Assembly: GCA_000620545.1 (NCBI GenBank) | Contig: JIBA01000013.1 | Coordinates: 372,001-436,000, forward strand | DNA length: 64,000 bases | Direction: 5' to 3' | Origin: Intrasporangiaceae bacterium URHB0013 | GTDB lineage: Bacteria; Actinomycetota; Actinomycetes; Actinomycetales; Dermatophilaceae | Shown here: one piece after another, positions 35,411-45,188 of the stretch | Layout: every line of letters begins with the position of its first letter | Numbering within the stretch: the stretch's first letter is position 1 | Notes under the pieces: model-generated | Seen by the model: only the letters and a program-made list of their open reading frames with translations | Databases searched by the model: none | What the model was told of the DNA's origin: nothing | Made by a program: the position numbers and the translations under genes

Positions 35411-36433
35411 TCAGCCGCCGATGGCGGACATGGGACGGTCGGGCTGGACGAAGTCCGGGTCGCCGATGCCGTGACCGCGGCGCTTGCGCCACATCTCACC
35501 GCGCATGAGCCCGAGCAGCTCGTCGTCGGTGGCACCCTCGCGCAGCGGGCCACGCAGGTCGGTCTCGGTCGTCGAGAAGAGGCAGTTGCGCACCTGCCCG
35601 TCCGCCGTCAGCCGCGTGCGGTCGCAGGCAGCGCAGAACGGTGCGCTGACGCTGGCGATGATGCCGACCGTCTGGGGGCCACCGTCGACGAGGAACCGCT
35701 CGGCGGGCGCACTCCCCCGGTCGGCCGCGGGCAGCGGAGTCAGGTGCCAGCGCCGTGACAGGCGCTCACGGATCTCATCGGCGGAGATCATCTGCGTCCG
35801 GTCCCACGCGTGCTGCGCGTCGAGCGGCATCTGCTCGATGAACCGGAGCTCGTAGCCACGGTCGAGGCACCAGGCGAGGACGTCTGCCACCGAGTCGTCG
35901 TTGATGCCGCGCATCGCGACGGCGTTGACCTTGACGGGCGTCAGGCCGGCGTCGGCGGCGGCCTTGAGCCCTGCCTCGACGTCAGCGAGTCGGTCGCGAC
36001 GCGTCAGCTGGGTGAAGGTCTCGGAGTCGATCGTGTCGAGGCTGACGTTGACCCGGTCGAGGCCCGCCTCCTTGAGGCCGACGGCGACCCGCTCGAGCCC
36101 GACGCCGTTGGTCGTCATGGCGATCTTCGGTCGCGGCCGGAGGGAGGCGATGCCGGCGACCAGGTCGACGAGCGAGCGCCGCAGGAGCGGCTCACCGCCG
36201 GTGAGTCGGACCTGGGTGATGCCGTCACGCACGAAGATGCCGATTATCCGGAGCATCTCCTCGTCCGTCAGCATCTCGGCCTTCGGCATCCACGGCAGGC
36301 CCTCGGCGGGCATGCAGTACGTGCAGCGCAGGTTGCACCGGTCGGTGACCGACACGCGGAGGTCACGGGCCACCCGGCCGAAATGGTCGGCCAGGCCAGC
36401 CGGCCGGACGCTCGGGTCGGGAAGGCGGGTCAT
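35411..36433 (-). CDS. moaA: GTP 3',8-cyclase MoaA
   Basis: A radical SAM enzyme that starts molybdenum cofactor synthesis from GTP. 340 residues. The N-terminal cluster motif is CNLRCTYC (about 35-42) and the C-terminal cluster CAACDRTRL ... NCLFS. The last two residues are Gly-Gly, which in MoaA reach the active site. ATG 36433 lies seven bases after TACAGT (minus strand, 36441-36446); an ATG three codons earlier is too close to that box. No other moa gene is nearby. Confidence 0.94.
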   Translation of the reverse strand: MTRLPDPSVRPAGLADHFGRVARDLRVSVTDRCNLRCTYCMPAEGLPWMPKAEMLTDEEMLRIIGIFVRDGITQVRLTGGEPLLRRSLVDLVAGIASLRPRPKIAMTTNGVGLERVAVGLKEAGLDRVNVSLDTIDSETFTQLTRRDRLADVEAGLKAAADAGLTPVKVNAVAMRGINDDSVADVLAWCLDRGYELRFIEQMPLDAQHAWDRTQMISADEIRERLSRRWHLTPLPAADRGSAPAERFLVDGGPQTVGIIASVSAPFCAACDRTRLTADGQVRNCLFSTTETDLRGPLREGATDDELLGLMRGEMWRKRRGHGIGDPDFVQPDRPMSAIGG

Positions 36434-36440
36434 GTGCTCC

Positions 36441-36459
36441 ACTGTAGGCCGGGTACCGT
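36441..36459. promoter_or_regulatory. Divergent leaderless promoters of moaA and the SURF1 gene
   Basis: TACAGT (minus, 36441-36446) lies seven bases from ATG 36433. TACCGT (plus, 36454-36459) lies six bases from GTG 36466. Only seven bases separate the two -10 boxes, so polymerases should compete. Confidence 0.5.
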
Positions 36460-36465
36460 CGATCC

Positions 36466-37266
36466 GTGCTTCGACTCTGGCTGACGCGGCGCTGGCTGCT
36501 GTGGACCGTGGTGGCGGTCCTCTTCGGGGTCGCCTGCTTCTACCTCGGCCTCTGGCAGTGGCACCGGCACGTCGAGCAGCGTACGAAGGTCGACGCCATC
36601 GCCCGCAACTACGGCGCAGCGCCGGTGGCTCTGGCTCCGGCCCTGGTCGAGTCCCCCATCCCGGCCGAGCGTCAGTGGACCCGGGTCACCTTGACGGGCA
36701 CGTATGCCGCCGGCACCGACCTGCTCGTCCGCAACCGCACGCTCGACGCGACGGTCGGCTTCGAGGTGCTGACGCCGATGCAGGTCGGCGGCCTGACCGT
36801 GCTCGTGGACCGCGGCTGGGTGCCCAATGCGGCAGACGCCGAGACGAGCCCACCCGTCGACCCGCCGCCCCCGGGACCGGTGCAGGTCACCGGCTGGCTG
36901 CGCACCGGTGAGGTGAGCCTCGACCGCGACCTCCCGCGGCCGCAGCTGGCGAGCATCAACGTCGGCGATGCGCGGACGCAGGTGCCCTCGCTGAGCGCGG
37001 TGGACGCGTACGTCGTGCTCGGTGAGCAGCAGCCGGCGGCGACTGCCGGCGACCACCCCCTGCGCCTGCTCCCCCGACCCCAGGAGGACCTCGGGCCGCA
37101 CCAGGCCTACGCCTACCAGTGGTGGCTCTTCATGCCCGCCGGTCTCGTCTTCATCGTCTTCGCGATCCGACGCGAGGCGGCCGCCGGCCGGGCCGAGCTG
37201 ACCGGCCCGGATGCGCCCCCGGTCAAGCCGAGGAAGGTCCGCATCTGGGACGAGGAGGACGCCTGA
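36466..37266 (+). CDS. SURF1 family cytochrome oxidase assembly protein
   Basis: 266 residues with an N-terminal helix (LLWTVVAVLFGVACFYLGLWQWHRH) and a C-terminal helix (WWLFMPAGLVFIVFAI), separated by a large extracytoplasmic domain, the SURF1 layout. Family markers include GLWQWHR, the LLVRNRTLD segment, VDRGWVP and HQAYAYQWW. It should help place haem A in cytochrome c oxidase, in keeping with ctaA and ctaB at the right end. GTG 36466 lies six bases after TACCGT. Confidence 0.9.
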   Translation: MLRLWLTRRWLLWTVVAVLFGVACFYLGLWQWHRHVEQRTKVDAIARNYGAAPVALAPALVESPIPAERQWTRVTLTGTYAAGTDLLVRNRTLDATVGFEVLTPMQVGGLTVLVDRGWVPNAADAETSPPVDPPPPGPVQVTGWLRTGEVSLDRDLPRPQLASINVGDARTQVPSLSAVDAYVVLGEQQPAATAGDHPLRLLPRPQEDLGPHQAYAYQWWLFMPAGLVFIVFAIRREAAAGRAELTGPDAPPVKPRKVRIWDEEDA

Positions 37267-37389
37267 GGCCAGAGGCCGCTGGCGCGCCCTGTGCCACCCG
37301 TGCCGGACGGATGAGAGGGTCGGGGTCGGTGACGCCCGTCAAGAGGTGCGCGCCGATGAGCATCCCGTCCCACCACCAAGGAGCCCGCC

Positions 37390-37755
37390 ATGGACATGCG
37401 CCTGGAGCTCGTCCCCCTTCCCACGACCGACGTCGACCGCAGCAAGGCGTTCTACACCGAGGGAATGGGCTTCGTCCTCGACCACGACGTCGAGCCGGGC
37501 AACGGCATGCGCGTCGTGCAGCTGACGCCTCCGGGCTCGAGCTGTTCGATCGTCATCGGCGTCGGGATGAGCGCCCCCGACGCTCCACGTGTGCAGAGCC
37601 TGCACCTCGTCGTCGACGACATCGACGAGGCGCGGCGGCTGCTGACGAGCCAGGGCGTGGACGTCTCGCCGGTCGAGGACATGGGCGGGGTCAGATATGC
37701 GCACCTCAGCGACCCGGACGGCAACACGTGGGCGCTCCAGCAGATCTCGCGCTGA
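37390..37755 (+). CDS. VOC-superfamily (glyoxalase-like) protein
   Basis: 121 residues making one pair of beta-alpha-beta-beta-beta modules. It starts with LELVPLPTTDVDRSKAFY and ends DPDGNTWALQQ, the last containing a usual metal-ligand Asp/Glu region. Such proteins include dioxygenases, resistance proteins and glyoxalase-like enzymes; the substrate is not determined. ATG 37390 has AAGGAG six bases upstream. It lies about 120 bases after the SURF1 gene on the same strand and may be separate. Confidence 0.88.
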   Translation: MDMRLELVPLPTTDVDRSKAFYTEGMGFVLDHDVEPGNGMRVVQLTPPGSSCSIVIGVGMSAPDAPRVQSLHLVVDDIDEARRLLTSQGVDVSPVEDMGGVRYAHLSDPDGNTWALQQISR

Positions 37756-37887
37756 CTGCAGCAGCGGGGGCACGACCGTCGGCTACTCCGTCATGGGTGC
37801 TCGTCCGCCGGGCTCGCAGCCTGGCTGCCAGCCACGAGGAGCGCCCGGGCTGAGCCGCCCGTCACGGACCGGGTCAGCGCGCCGAGG

Positions 37888-39822
37888 TCACACGTGGTCC
37901 AGGGCGGCGTCGCTCGTCAGGTCCTCGAGCTCACCCCGGTCGGCACGTCCGGGGCGCTCGGTCACCTGGTCGTCGAACTGCGTCGCGTGGAGGTCGGCAT
38001 ACAGGCCGCCTGCGGCGAGCAGCTCGGAGTGCCGGCCGGTCTCGACGACCCGGCCGTGGTCGAGCACGACGATGAGGTCCGCCTGGCGGATCGTCGAGAG
38101 CCGGTGCGCGATGACGATCGAAGTGCGGCCCTCGAGGGCTGCGTCGAGCGCCCGCTGCACGGCGACCTCGGACTCGGAGTCGAGGTGGGCGGTCGCCTCG
38201 TCGAGGACGACGACGTCGGGGGCCTTGAGCAGCAGCCGCGCGATGGCGAGGCGCTGCTTCTCACCGCCGCTCAGTCGGTGGCCTCGGTCGCCGACGACCG
38301 TGTCCAGGCCTTCGGGGAGCTCGGCGACCAGGTCGCTGATCTGCGCGGCTCGCAGCGCTGAGTGGATGGCGTCGTCGGTGGCGTCCGGTCGCGCGTAGAG
38401 CAGGTTGGCCCGGATCGTGTCGTGGAAGAGGTGCGCCTCCTGCGTGACCACGCCGACGCGGTCGCGCAGCGACGTCATCGTGACGTCGCGCAGGTCACGG
38501 CCGCCGATGCGCACGGCCCCCTCGCTCGGGTCGTAGAGCCGGGCCACGAGGGAGGTCAGGGTCGTCTTGCCCGCTCCGGACGGCCCTACGAGCGCGACGA
38601 GATGACCGGCCGGCGCGCCTACGGTGATGTCGTTGAGCACCACGCCGCTGCCCCGGCGGTCGCCGGAGGCGACGGACTCGAGGGACGCGAGCGAGACCTC
38701 GTCGGCCGACGGGTAGCGGAACGCCACGTGCTCGAGCTCGACTCCGAGAGGCCCGTCGGGCAGGTCGACGGCGCCGGGGCTCTCCTTGACGAGCGGCTCG
38801 AGGTCGAGGACCTCGAACACGCGCTCGAAGGAGATGAGCGCCGTCATGATGTCGACGCGGACGTTGCTCAGCGAGGTCAGCGGCCCGTAGAGGCGAGCCA
38901 GCAGCGCCGCCAGCGCGAGCAGCGTGCCGACCGAGAGGGTGCCGTTGACCGCCATGACGCCACCGAAGCCGTAGACCATGGCCGTCGCGAGCGCCGCGAC
39001 GAGCGTCAGCGCCGCCATGAACACGGTGCGGTTGAGAGCGATCTGGATGCCGATGTCACGCACCCGGCCGGCGCGCTCGGCGTACTCGGCCTCCTCGCGG
39101 GCCGGCGTGCCGAAGAGCTTGACGAGCAGCGCGCCTGCGACGTTGAAGCGCTCGGTCATCCGCGTGCCCATGTCGGCGTTCAGGGTCATCTGTCGATGAG
39201 CGAGGCTCGCGAGGCGCTTGCCCATGAGCTTGGCGGGGATGAGGAAGAGCGGCACGAGCAGCAGCGAGCCGAGCGTCAGCTGCCACGACAGTGCGAGCAT
39301 CGCGCCGACGACGAGCACGACGGACACGACGTTGGCGACGACGTTGGACAGCACAGACGTGAACGCCTGCTGGGCACCGACGACGTCGTTGTTGAGCCTG
39401 GAGACCAGCGAACCGGTCTGGGCCCGCGTGAAGAACGCGATCGGCTGGCGGAGCACGTGGCCGAAGACCTGGGTGCGGAGGTCGTTGATGAGCCCCTCAC
39501 CGATACGGGAGGAGTACCACCGCGAGATGATCGTCAGCACGGCGTCGACGATCGCGATCGCCGCCACGACGAGGGACAGTCGCACGACGACCGACGAGTC
39601 CTGGGGAATCACGCCGTCGTCGACGAGACTCTTGAGCAGCAGCGGAACGGTCACGACGAGCACGGAGTCAAGGACCACGACCGCGAGGAAGCCGACGATG
39701 GCCCTGCGGTACGGCCGGGCGTAGGTCAGGACGCGCCGACGCGTGCCCGGCGCGAGGCTTCGGTCGGCCACCGACGAGTCACGCGACATCGATCGCATCG
39801 CCATCCACGGCTGCATGCCCAC
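37888..39822 (-). CDS. ABC exporter with fused membrane and ATPase domains
   Basis: 644 residues. A six-helix membrane domain (about 35-340) has the exporter segment FTRAQTGSLVSRLNNDV. An ATPase domain follows: Walker A VGPSGAGKTTLTSL, Q-loop VTQEAHLF, signature LSGGEKQR, Walker B VVVLDEATAHLDSES, H-loop IVIAHRLSTI. A loop of about 20 residues (SVASGDRRGSGVV) before Walker A is an insert. It should work as a homodimer or heterodimer exporting lipid or drug. GTG 39822 has AGGAGGT seven bases upstream; ATG 39816 is two codons later and also usable. Confidence 0.9.
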   Translation of the reverse strand: MGMQPWMAMRSMSRDSSVADRSLAPGTRRRVLTYARPYRRAIVGFLAVVVLDSVLVVTVPLLLKSLVDDGVIPQDSSVVVRLSLVVAAIAIVDAVLTIISRWYSSRIGEGLINDLRTQVFGHVLRQPIAFFTRAQTGSLVSRLNNDVVGAQQAFTSVLSNVVANVVSVVLVVGAMLALSWQLTLGSLLLVPLFLIPAKLMGKRLASLAHRQMTLNADMGTRMTERFNVAGALLVKLFGTPAREEAEYAERAGRVRDIGIQIALNRTVFMAALTLVAALATAMVYGFGGVMAVNGTLSVGTLLALAALLARLYGPLTSLSNVRVDIMTALISFERVFEVLDLEPLVKESPGAVDLPDGPLGVELEHVAFRYPSADEVSLASLESVASGDRRGSGVVLNDITVGAPAGHLVALVGPSGAGKTTLTSLVARLYDPSEGAVRIGGRDLRDVTMTSLRDRVGVVTQEAHLFHDTIRANLLYARPDATDDAIHSALRAAQISDLVAELPEGLDTVVGDRGHRLSGGEKQRLAIARLLLKAPDVVVLDEATAHLDSESEVAVQRALDAALEGRTSIVIAHRLSTIRQADLIVVLDHGRVVETGRHSELLAAGGLYADLHATQFDDQVTERPGRADRGELEDLTSDAALDHV

Positions 39823-39915
39823 TTGACGGACCTCCTGTCCTCCCTCGATCCAACCGCGCAGCACCGACAGCGATTCCCCGGTCGGGCGCGCCCGTCGGGA
39901 TCGACCCGGCGGGGG

Positions 39916-40689
39916 TCAGGACCCGAAGCCGCCGAGCATCGCCTGGAGCAGGCCCGTCTGGGTCTCGCGCTCACGAGCGAGCTGGCTCTCACGGTCGCCC
40001 TGCGTGGCACCCTGCAGCAGGGGCTTGAGCGCGCGCAGGGCAGCAGTCGGCGCCGCCAGCAGGGCCTCGACGAGCGATGCCGTCGCCTCGTCGAGGTCGG
40101 CCGCGGGCGCGAGCGAGCCGACGAGGCCGATGCTGTGCGCCTCGGGCGCCGAGACCTTACGGCCCGTCGCGCAGATCTCCAGGGCCCGCGCGTAGCCGAC
40201 GAGGTGGACGAGCGGCCACGTGCCGCCGAGGTCCGGCACGAGACCGAGGCTCGTCTCGCGCATGGCGAACCACGCGTCGAGTGCGGCGATCCGCAGGTCG
40301 GCTGAGAGGGCCAGCTGGAATCCGGCTCCGATCGCGTAGCCGTGTACCTGCGCCACGACGACCGCCGGGCACTCGGCCCAGGCGGTGAAGCCCTCCTGGT
40401 AGGCCGCGATGCCTCGCTGGATGACCTCCGGGCCTCCACCGGCCAGCTGGGCCACGCTCTCCTCGCCGGGCACGCCCTCGGGCGTGAACATCGCCGTGTC
40501 GATGCCGGCGGAGAAGGCGTCACCGGCTCCACGGAGCACGACCACGCGTACCGCCTCGGGAACCGAGCGAGCCTCCTCGGCGAGCGCGGCCCACAGCGAC
40601 GGGGTCTGGGCGTTGCGCTTCTCCGGGTGGTCCAGCGTGAGGGTGCGGACGGGCCCGTCGGTCTCGACCCTGAGGTGCGGATGCGTCAT
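39916..40689 (-). CDS. Enoyl-CoA hydratase/isomerase family protein
   Basis: 257 residues of the crotonase fold. Oxyanion-hole segments are GDAFSAGIDTAMF (about 55-67) and HGYAIGAGFQLALSADLRIA (about 115-134). One active-site Glu is at the usual place in FAMRETSLGLVPDLGGTWPL, where the second acidic residue appears as Asp in VPDLGG. The reaction is hydration or isomerisation of an acyl-CoA, not further defined. ATG 40689 lies six bases after TAACCT (minus strand, 40696-40701). Confidence 0.9.
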   Translation of the reverse strand: MTHPHLRVETDGPVRTLTLDHPEKRNAQTPSLWAALAEEARSVPEAVRVVVLRGAGDAFSAGIDTAMFTPEGVPGEESVAQLAGGGPEVIQRGIAAYQEGFTAWAECPAVVVAQVHGYAIGAGFQLALSADLRIAALDAWFAMRETSLGLVPDLGGTWPLVHLVGYARALEICATGRKVSAPEAHSIGLVGSLAPAADLDEATASLVEALLAAPTAALRALKPLLQGATQGDRESQLARERETQTGLLQAMLGGFGS

Positions 40690-40750
40690 GACCGCAGGTT
40701 ACCCGCGGGTCAGGGCGGCTCCCTGAGGAGGACTCAGGCCGCCGCAGGAC

Positions 40751-40948
40751 TCAGGCCGCCGCCTGCGCGGCCCGGATCGGCAGGACGACCCGGAGAATGC
40801 CCCAACCGCTGACGGACGCCGGCTGGACCAGCTCGACCCGGAAGACGCGGGCACAGTCGAGGCACGACCACGCTGCGGTCGGGTCGGGAAACGGTGTCAC
40901 GTCATCGCCCGAGCAGAACGGGCAGGTGAGGTGGTGGTCGGTGGGCAT
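40751..40948 (-). CDS. Small double-CxxC (zinc-ribbon-like) protein
   Basis: 65 residues. CPFC near residue 10 and CLDC near residue 30 would bind one zinc, and the C-terminus is hydrophobic and basic. The function is unknown. I chose ATG 40948 (MPTDHHLTC); an upstream in-frame ATG at 40984 exists within the AT-rich gap. A palindromic ACACTGAGTGT precedes the start. It lies between the ABC-F gene and the crotonase gene on the same strand. Confidence 0.72.
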   Translation of the reverse strand: MPTDHHLTCPFCSGDDVTPFPDPTAAWSCLDCARVFRVELVQPASVSGWGILRVVLPIRAAQAAA

Positions 40949-41077
40949 GACACTCAGTGTCCCGACCGGACCGCCCAGATACAATAACCGTCCATTATGT
41001 GACCGGAAGCGTCTGGTTATACATCTCGCTGAGCTCCAGTCGCAGACGCCGAGGAGGCGAGGCCGGCGCCGAGGCGG
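40949..41077. other. AT-rich gap with probable promoter of the CxxC protein
   Basis: This 129-base gap has the lowest GC content I noticed in the window, with ATACAATAACC and GGTTATACATC on the plus strand. No gene is visible. It lies between the ABC-F stop and the small protein's start, so it probably holds that gene's promoter. Confidence 0.45.
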
Positions 41078-42676
<1,599 letters not shown>

Positions 42677-42808
42677 GGCATTCCTCCTATCGGTGCCGCA
42701 CTACGTCAGCGGCCGGACAACCCCTCCAGTCTAGAAGCCGCGAGTGAGTGCTCCTGACGCCTCGTCGGAGCGGGCCGCTGCCGGCCGGAGAGAGCCGCGC
42801 CTGCGGCC

Positions 42809-42833
42809 CCAGGCCCACCAGCGGTGGGCCTGG
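42809..42833. repeat. 11-pair hairpin in the ABC-F / FemX divergent gap
   Basis: CCAGGCCCACC (42809-42819), loop AGC, GGTGGGCCTGG (42823-42833). It lies upstream of both flanking genes, so it does not end either transcript as drawn. Confidence 0.75.
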
Positions 42834-42843
42834 CGCCGGCGAC

Positions 42844-42902
42844 ACGGCATACGTCCTCGGGTTCGGGCGGTGCCGGTGGCGTCGGTCAGTGGCGTATGCC
42901 GT
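42844..42902. repeat. Inverted pair of GGCATAC motifs upstream of the FemX gene
   Basis: ACGGCATACG (42844-42853) and CGTATGCCGT (42893-42902) are exact reverse complements enclosing 39 bases. Same family as the elements at 20356-20420 and 30633-30652. Confidence 0.7.
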
Positions 42903-42957
42903 CCGGCGGGCGAGGCGTCCCGGGTGGGCCCGTCACGCTCGGGTAGCGTGAGCCAGC

Positions 42958-44076
42958 GTGAACGCGCCCATCTCCGTTCGTGACATCACCGCAGCCGAGC
43001 ACCTCGCCTGGCTGCGGACCCAGCCGTCGGCCAGCTTCCTCCAGACGCCGGCCTGGGCCGCCGTCAAGAAGGAGTGGCGCGCCGAGTCGGTGGGCTGGTT
43101 CGAGGGCGAGGAGATGGTGGGCGCGGCGCTCGTCCTGCACCGGTCGCTCCCGCGCATCAAGCGTTCGCTGGCCTACGTGCCCGAGGGGCCCGCCATCGAC
43201 TGGGCCTCGCCGCGGCTCGTCGAGCTGCTCCGCGCCCTGCGCGACCACGTCAGGGCCAAGGGTGCGTTCGCGCTCCGGCTCGGACCGCCCGTCGCCACGC
43301 ACCGCTGGCGCACCGCCACGATCAAGGCGGCCATCGGGGACCCGGCGGTCCGTCGCTACGACGAGGTCGCGCCCGACGTCGTGGAGCCGGTGGGCACGGC
43401 CGTCGTGGCGCAGCTGGAGCGGCTGGGGTTCCGGCACCTCAGCCCGGACGACGGCTTCGCCGCCGGGCAGCCGGAGTACGTGTTCCAGGTGCCGCTCGCC
43501 GGACGCACCGAGGCCGACGTGCTCGCGGGCATGAACCAGCTGTGGCGCCGGAACATCAAGAAGACCGCCAAGAACGGCGTCGAGGTCCGCATCGGTGACG
43601 CGTCCGACCTCCCGGCCTTCCATCGCACGTACGTCGAGACGGCCGAGCGCGACCGCTTCACGCCCCGCGGTCTCCCCTACTTCGAGACGATGTATGCCGC
43701 GCTGAGCTCCGAGGACCCCGAGCGGATCCGCGTCTACCTGGCCGAGCACGATGGCGACGTCCTCGCGGCAACGGTCTTCATCCGGGTCGGCGAGCACGCC
43801 TGGTACTCCTACGGCGCTTCGACGGCGGCCAAGCGTGAGCTGCAGGGATCGACGGCGATCCAGTGGCGGATGATGCAGGACTCGATCGCTGCCGGAGCGT
43901 CGGTCTACGACCTCCGCGGCATCACGAACACCGTCGACGAGTCCAACCCGCACATCGGCCTCATCCGTTTCAAGGTGGGCACCGGTGGGGAGGCCGTGCG
44001 GCTGGCCGGCGAGTGGGACCTCCCTCTGAACCGCTTGCTCTACAAGGCTTTTGACCTCTACATGAAGCGGCGGTGA
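42958..44076 (+). CDS. FemAB/FemX-type aminoacyl (lipid II) transferase
   Basis: 372 residues with two GNAT-like domains. The N-terminal half has FLQTPAWAAVKKEWRAES (about 27-44) and YVPEGPAIDW. The second half has a GMNQLWRRNIKKTAKNGVEV segment and the family end LIRFKVGTGGEAVRLAGEWDLP. FemX-type enzymes add the first amino acid of the peptidoglycan cross-bridge to lipid II from aminoacyl-tRNA. GTG 42958 lies eight bases after TAGCGT (42944-42949). The PLP gene begins six bases after its stop. Confidence 0.9.
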   Translation: MNAPISVRDITAAEHLAWLRTQPSASFLQTPAWAAVKKEWRAESVGWFEGEEMVGAALVLHRSLPRIKRSLAYVPEGPAIDWASPRLVELLRALRDHVRAKGAFALRLGPPVATHRWRTATIKAAIGDPAVRRYDEVAPDVVEPVGTAVVAQLERLGFRHLSPDDGFAAGQPEYVFQVPLAGRTEADVLAGMNQLWRRNIKKTAKNGVEVRIGDASDLPAFHRTYVETAERDRFTPRGLPYFETMYAALSSEDPERIRVYLAEHDGDVLAATVFIRVGEHAWYSYGASTAAKRELQGSTAIQWRMMQDSIAAGASVYDLRGITNTVDESNPHIGLIRFKVGTGGEAVRLAGEWDLPLNRLLYKAFDLYMKRR

Positions 44077-44082
44077 GCGCTC

Positions 44083-45099
44083 GTGTCCTTCGTCCTGCAC
44101 GTCGACGGTGAGCGATGGCGCGCCGGTCACGACCACTTCGTCGCCGAGCACCCCGGCGTCGTCCCGGTGGTCAAGGGCAACGGCTACGGCTTCGGCCGCG
44201 ACCTGCTGTGCGCCGAGGCCGCCCGCCTCGGGGTGCCGATGGTGGCCGTCGGCGCGTACGCAGAGGCGGCGACGGCCCTGGCCACCTTCGGCGGCGACGG
44301 CCTCGTCATGGAGCCCTACCGCGCAGCCGTCCACGCGGACCTGCCCGACCTCGCGAACCGGCAGGTCGTGCACACCGTGACGACCGAGTCAGACCTCGAG
44401 AGCCTCCGGAGCGTGGCCGGCGAGGCCCGGGTCGTCGTCGAAGGGCTGACCTCGATGAACCGCTACGGCACGCCGGTCGCGGACGTGGCCGCGCTCGCCG
44501 GCGTCGCCGATGCCCTCGGGGTGACGCTGCACCTCCCGCTCGGGACGGGCCACGTCGAGGAGATCTCGCGCTTCATCGCGGCGGTGCCGGGGGTGCAGAC
44601 CTGGTTCGTGTCGCACGTCACCGCAGCGGAGCTGGCTACTCTCGCAGCGCGTTTCCCGGAGCACGAGTTCCGGCCGCGCATCGGTACCGACCTCTGGTAC
44701 GCCGACAAGGGCTCCTACGAGGTGCGCGCCCACGTGCTCGACGTGCGACCCGTCAGCAAAGGCGCGCGGGTCGGCTACCGACAGCGCGCCGTCGGCCCCG
44801 GGCACCTCGTCGTCGTCAGCGGAGGCACGTCGCACGGTGTCGCCATGGAGAGCCCGTCGCCGGCCGCCACGGCTCGCTCTCGCGCCATCGCCGTCACGGA
44901 GGGCATCCTCGAGGCCGCGCACCGGGTGCGCTCGCCCTTCACCGTGTCAGGTCTCATGCCGCGCTTCGCGGAGCCGCCGCACATGCAGTGCAGCCTGCTC
45001 GTGCTGCCGACCGGCGTCGTTCCCCCTCGGATCGGCGACGAGGTCACGGTCCGGATGCGTCTGACGACGACGACCCCGGACGCGGTCATCGTCTCCTGA
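44083..45099 (+). CDS. Alanine-racemase-fold PLP protein paired with FemX
   Basis: 338 residues. The N-terminal barrel has the PLP-lysine motif VVKGNGYGFGRDL (about 27-39) and the R/M segment VEGLTSMNRYGTP. The second domain keeps a shortened beta core, but where alanine racemases carry the second catalytic Tyr (GYADGY-type) I see GYRQRAVGPGH, which has a Tyr in a different setting. Alanine racemases are typically 360-390 residues, so this is slightly short. It may be a racemase or another PLP enzyme supplying the cross-bridge amino acid. GTG 44083 follows the FemX gene by six bases. Confidence 0.8.
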   Translation: MSFVLHVDGERWRAGHDHFVAEHPGVVPVVKGNGYGFGRDLLCAEAARLGVPMVAVGAYAEAATALATFGGDGLVMEPYRAAVHADLPDLANRQVVHTVTTESDLESLRSVAGEARVVVEGLTSMNRYGTPVADVAALAGVADALGVTLHLPLGTGHVEEISRFIAAVPGVQTWFVSHVTAAELATLAARFPEHEFRPRIGTDLWYADKGSYEVRAHVLDVRPVSKGARVGYRQRAVGPGHLVVVSGGTSHGVAMESPSPAATARSRAIAVTEGILEAAHRVRSPFTVSGLMPRFAEPPHMQCSLLVLPTGVVPPRIGDEVTVRMRLTTTTPDAVIVS

Positions 45100-45130
45100 G
45101 CCCCGCGGGTGCCGGGTGGTCGCGTACGGC

Positions 45131-45188
45131 GGGTGCGCCGGCGTGACGGCCGACCTCAGGGGTGCGCCGGCGTGACGGCCGACCTCAG
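45131..45188. repeat. Tandem 29-base duplication at the 3' end of map
   Basis: Two exact 29-base copies, 45131-45159 and 45160-45188, are followed by a diverged fragment (GGATGCGCCTGCG). The second copy contains the map stop codon. It lies between the convergent ends of the racemase-like and map genes. Confidence 0.85.

Noticed and set aside
37267-37389. Possible small gene or riboswitch between SURF1 and the VOC gene
   Set aside because: The only open frames overlap neighbours out of frame, and I see no known riboswitch core; it looks like an ordinary leader with AAGGAG.
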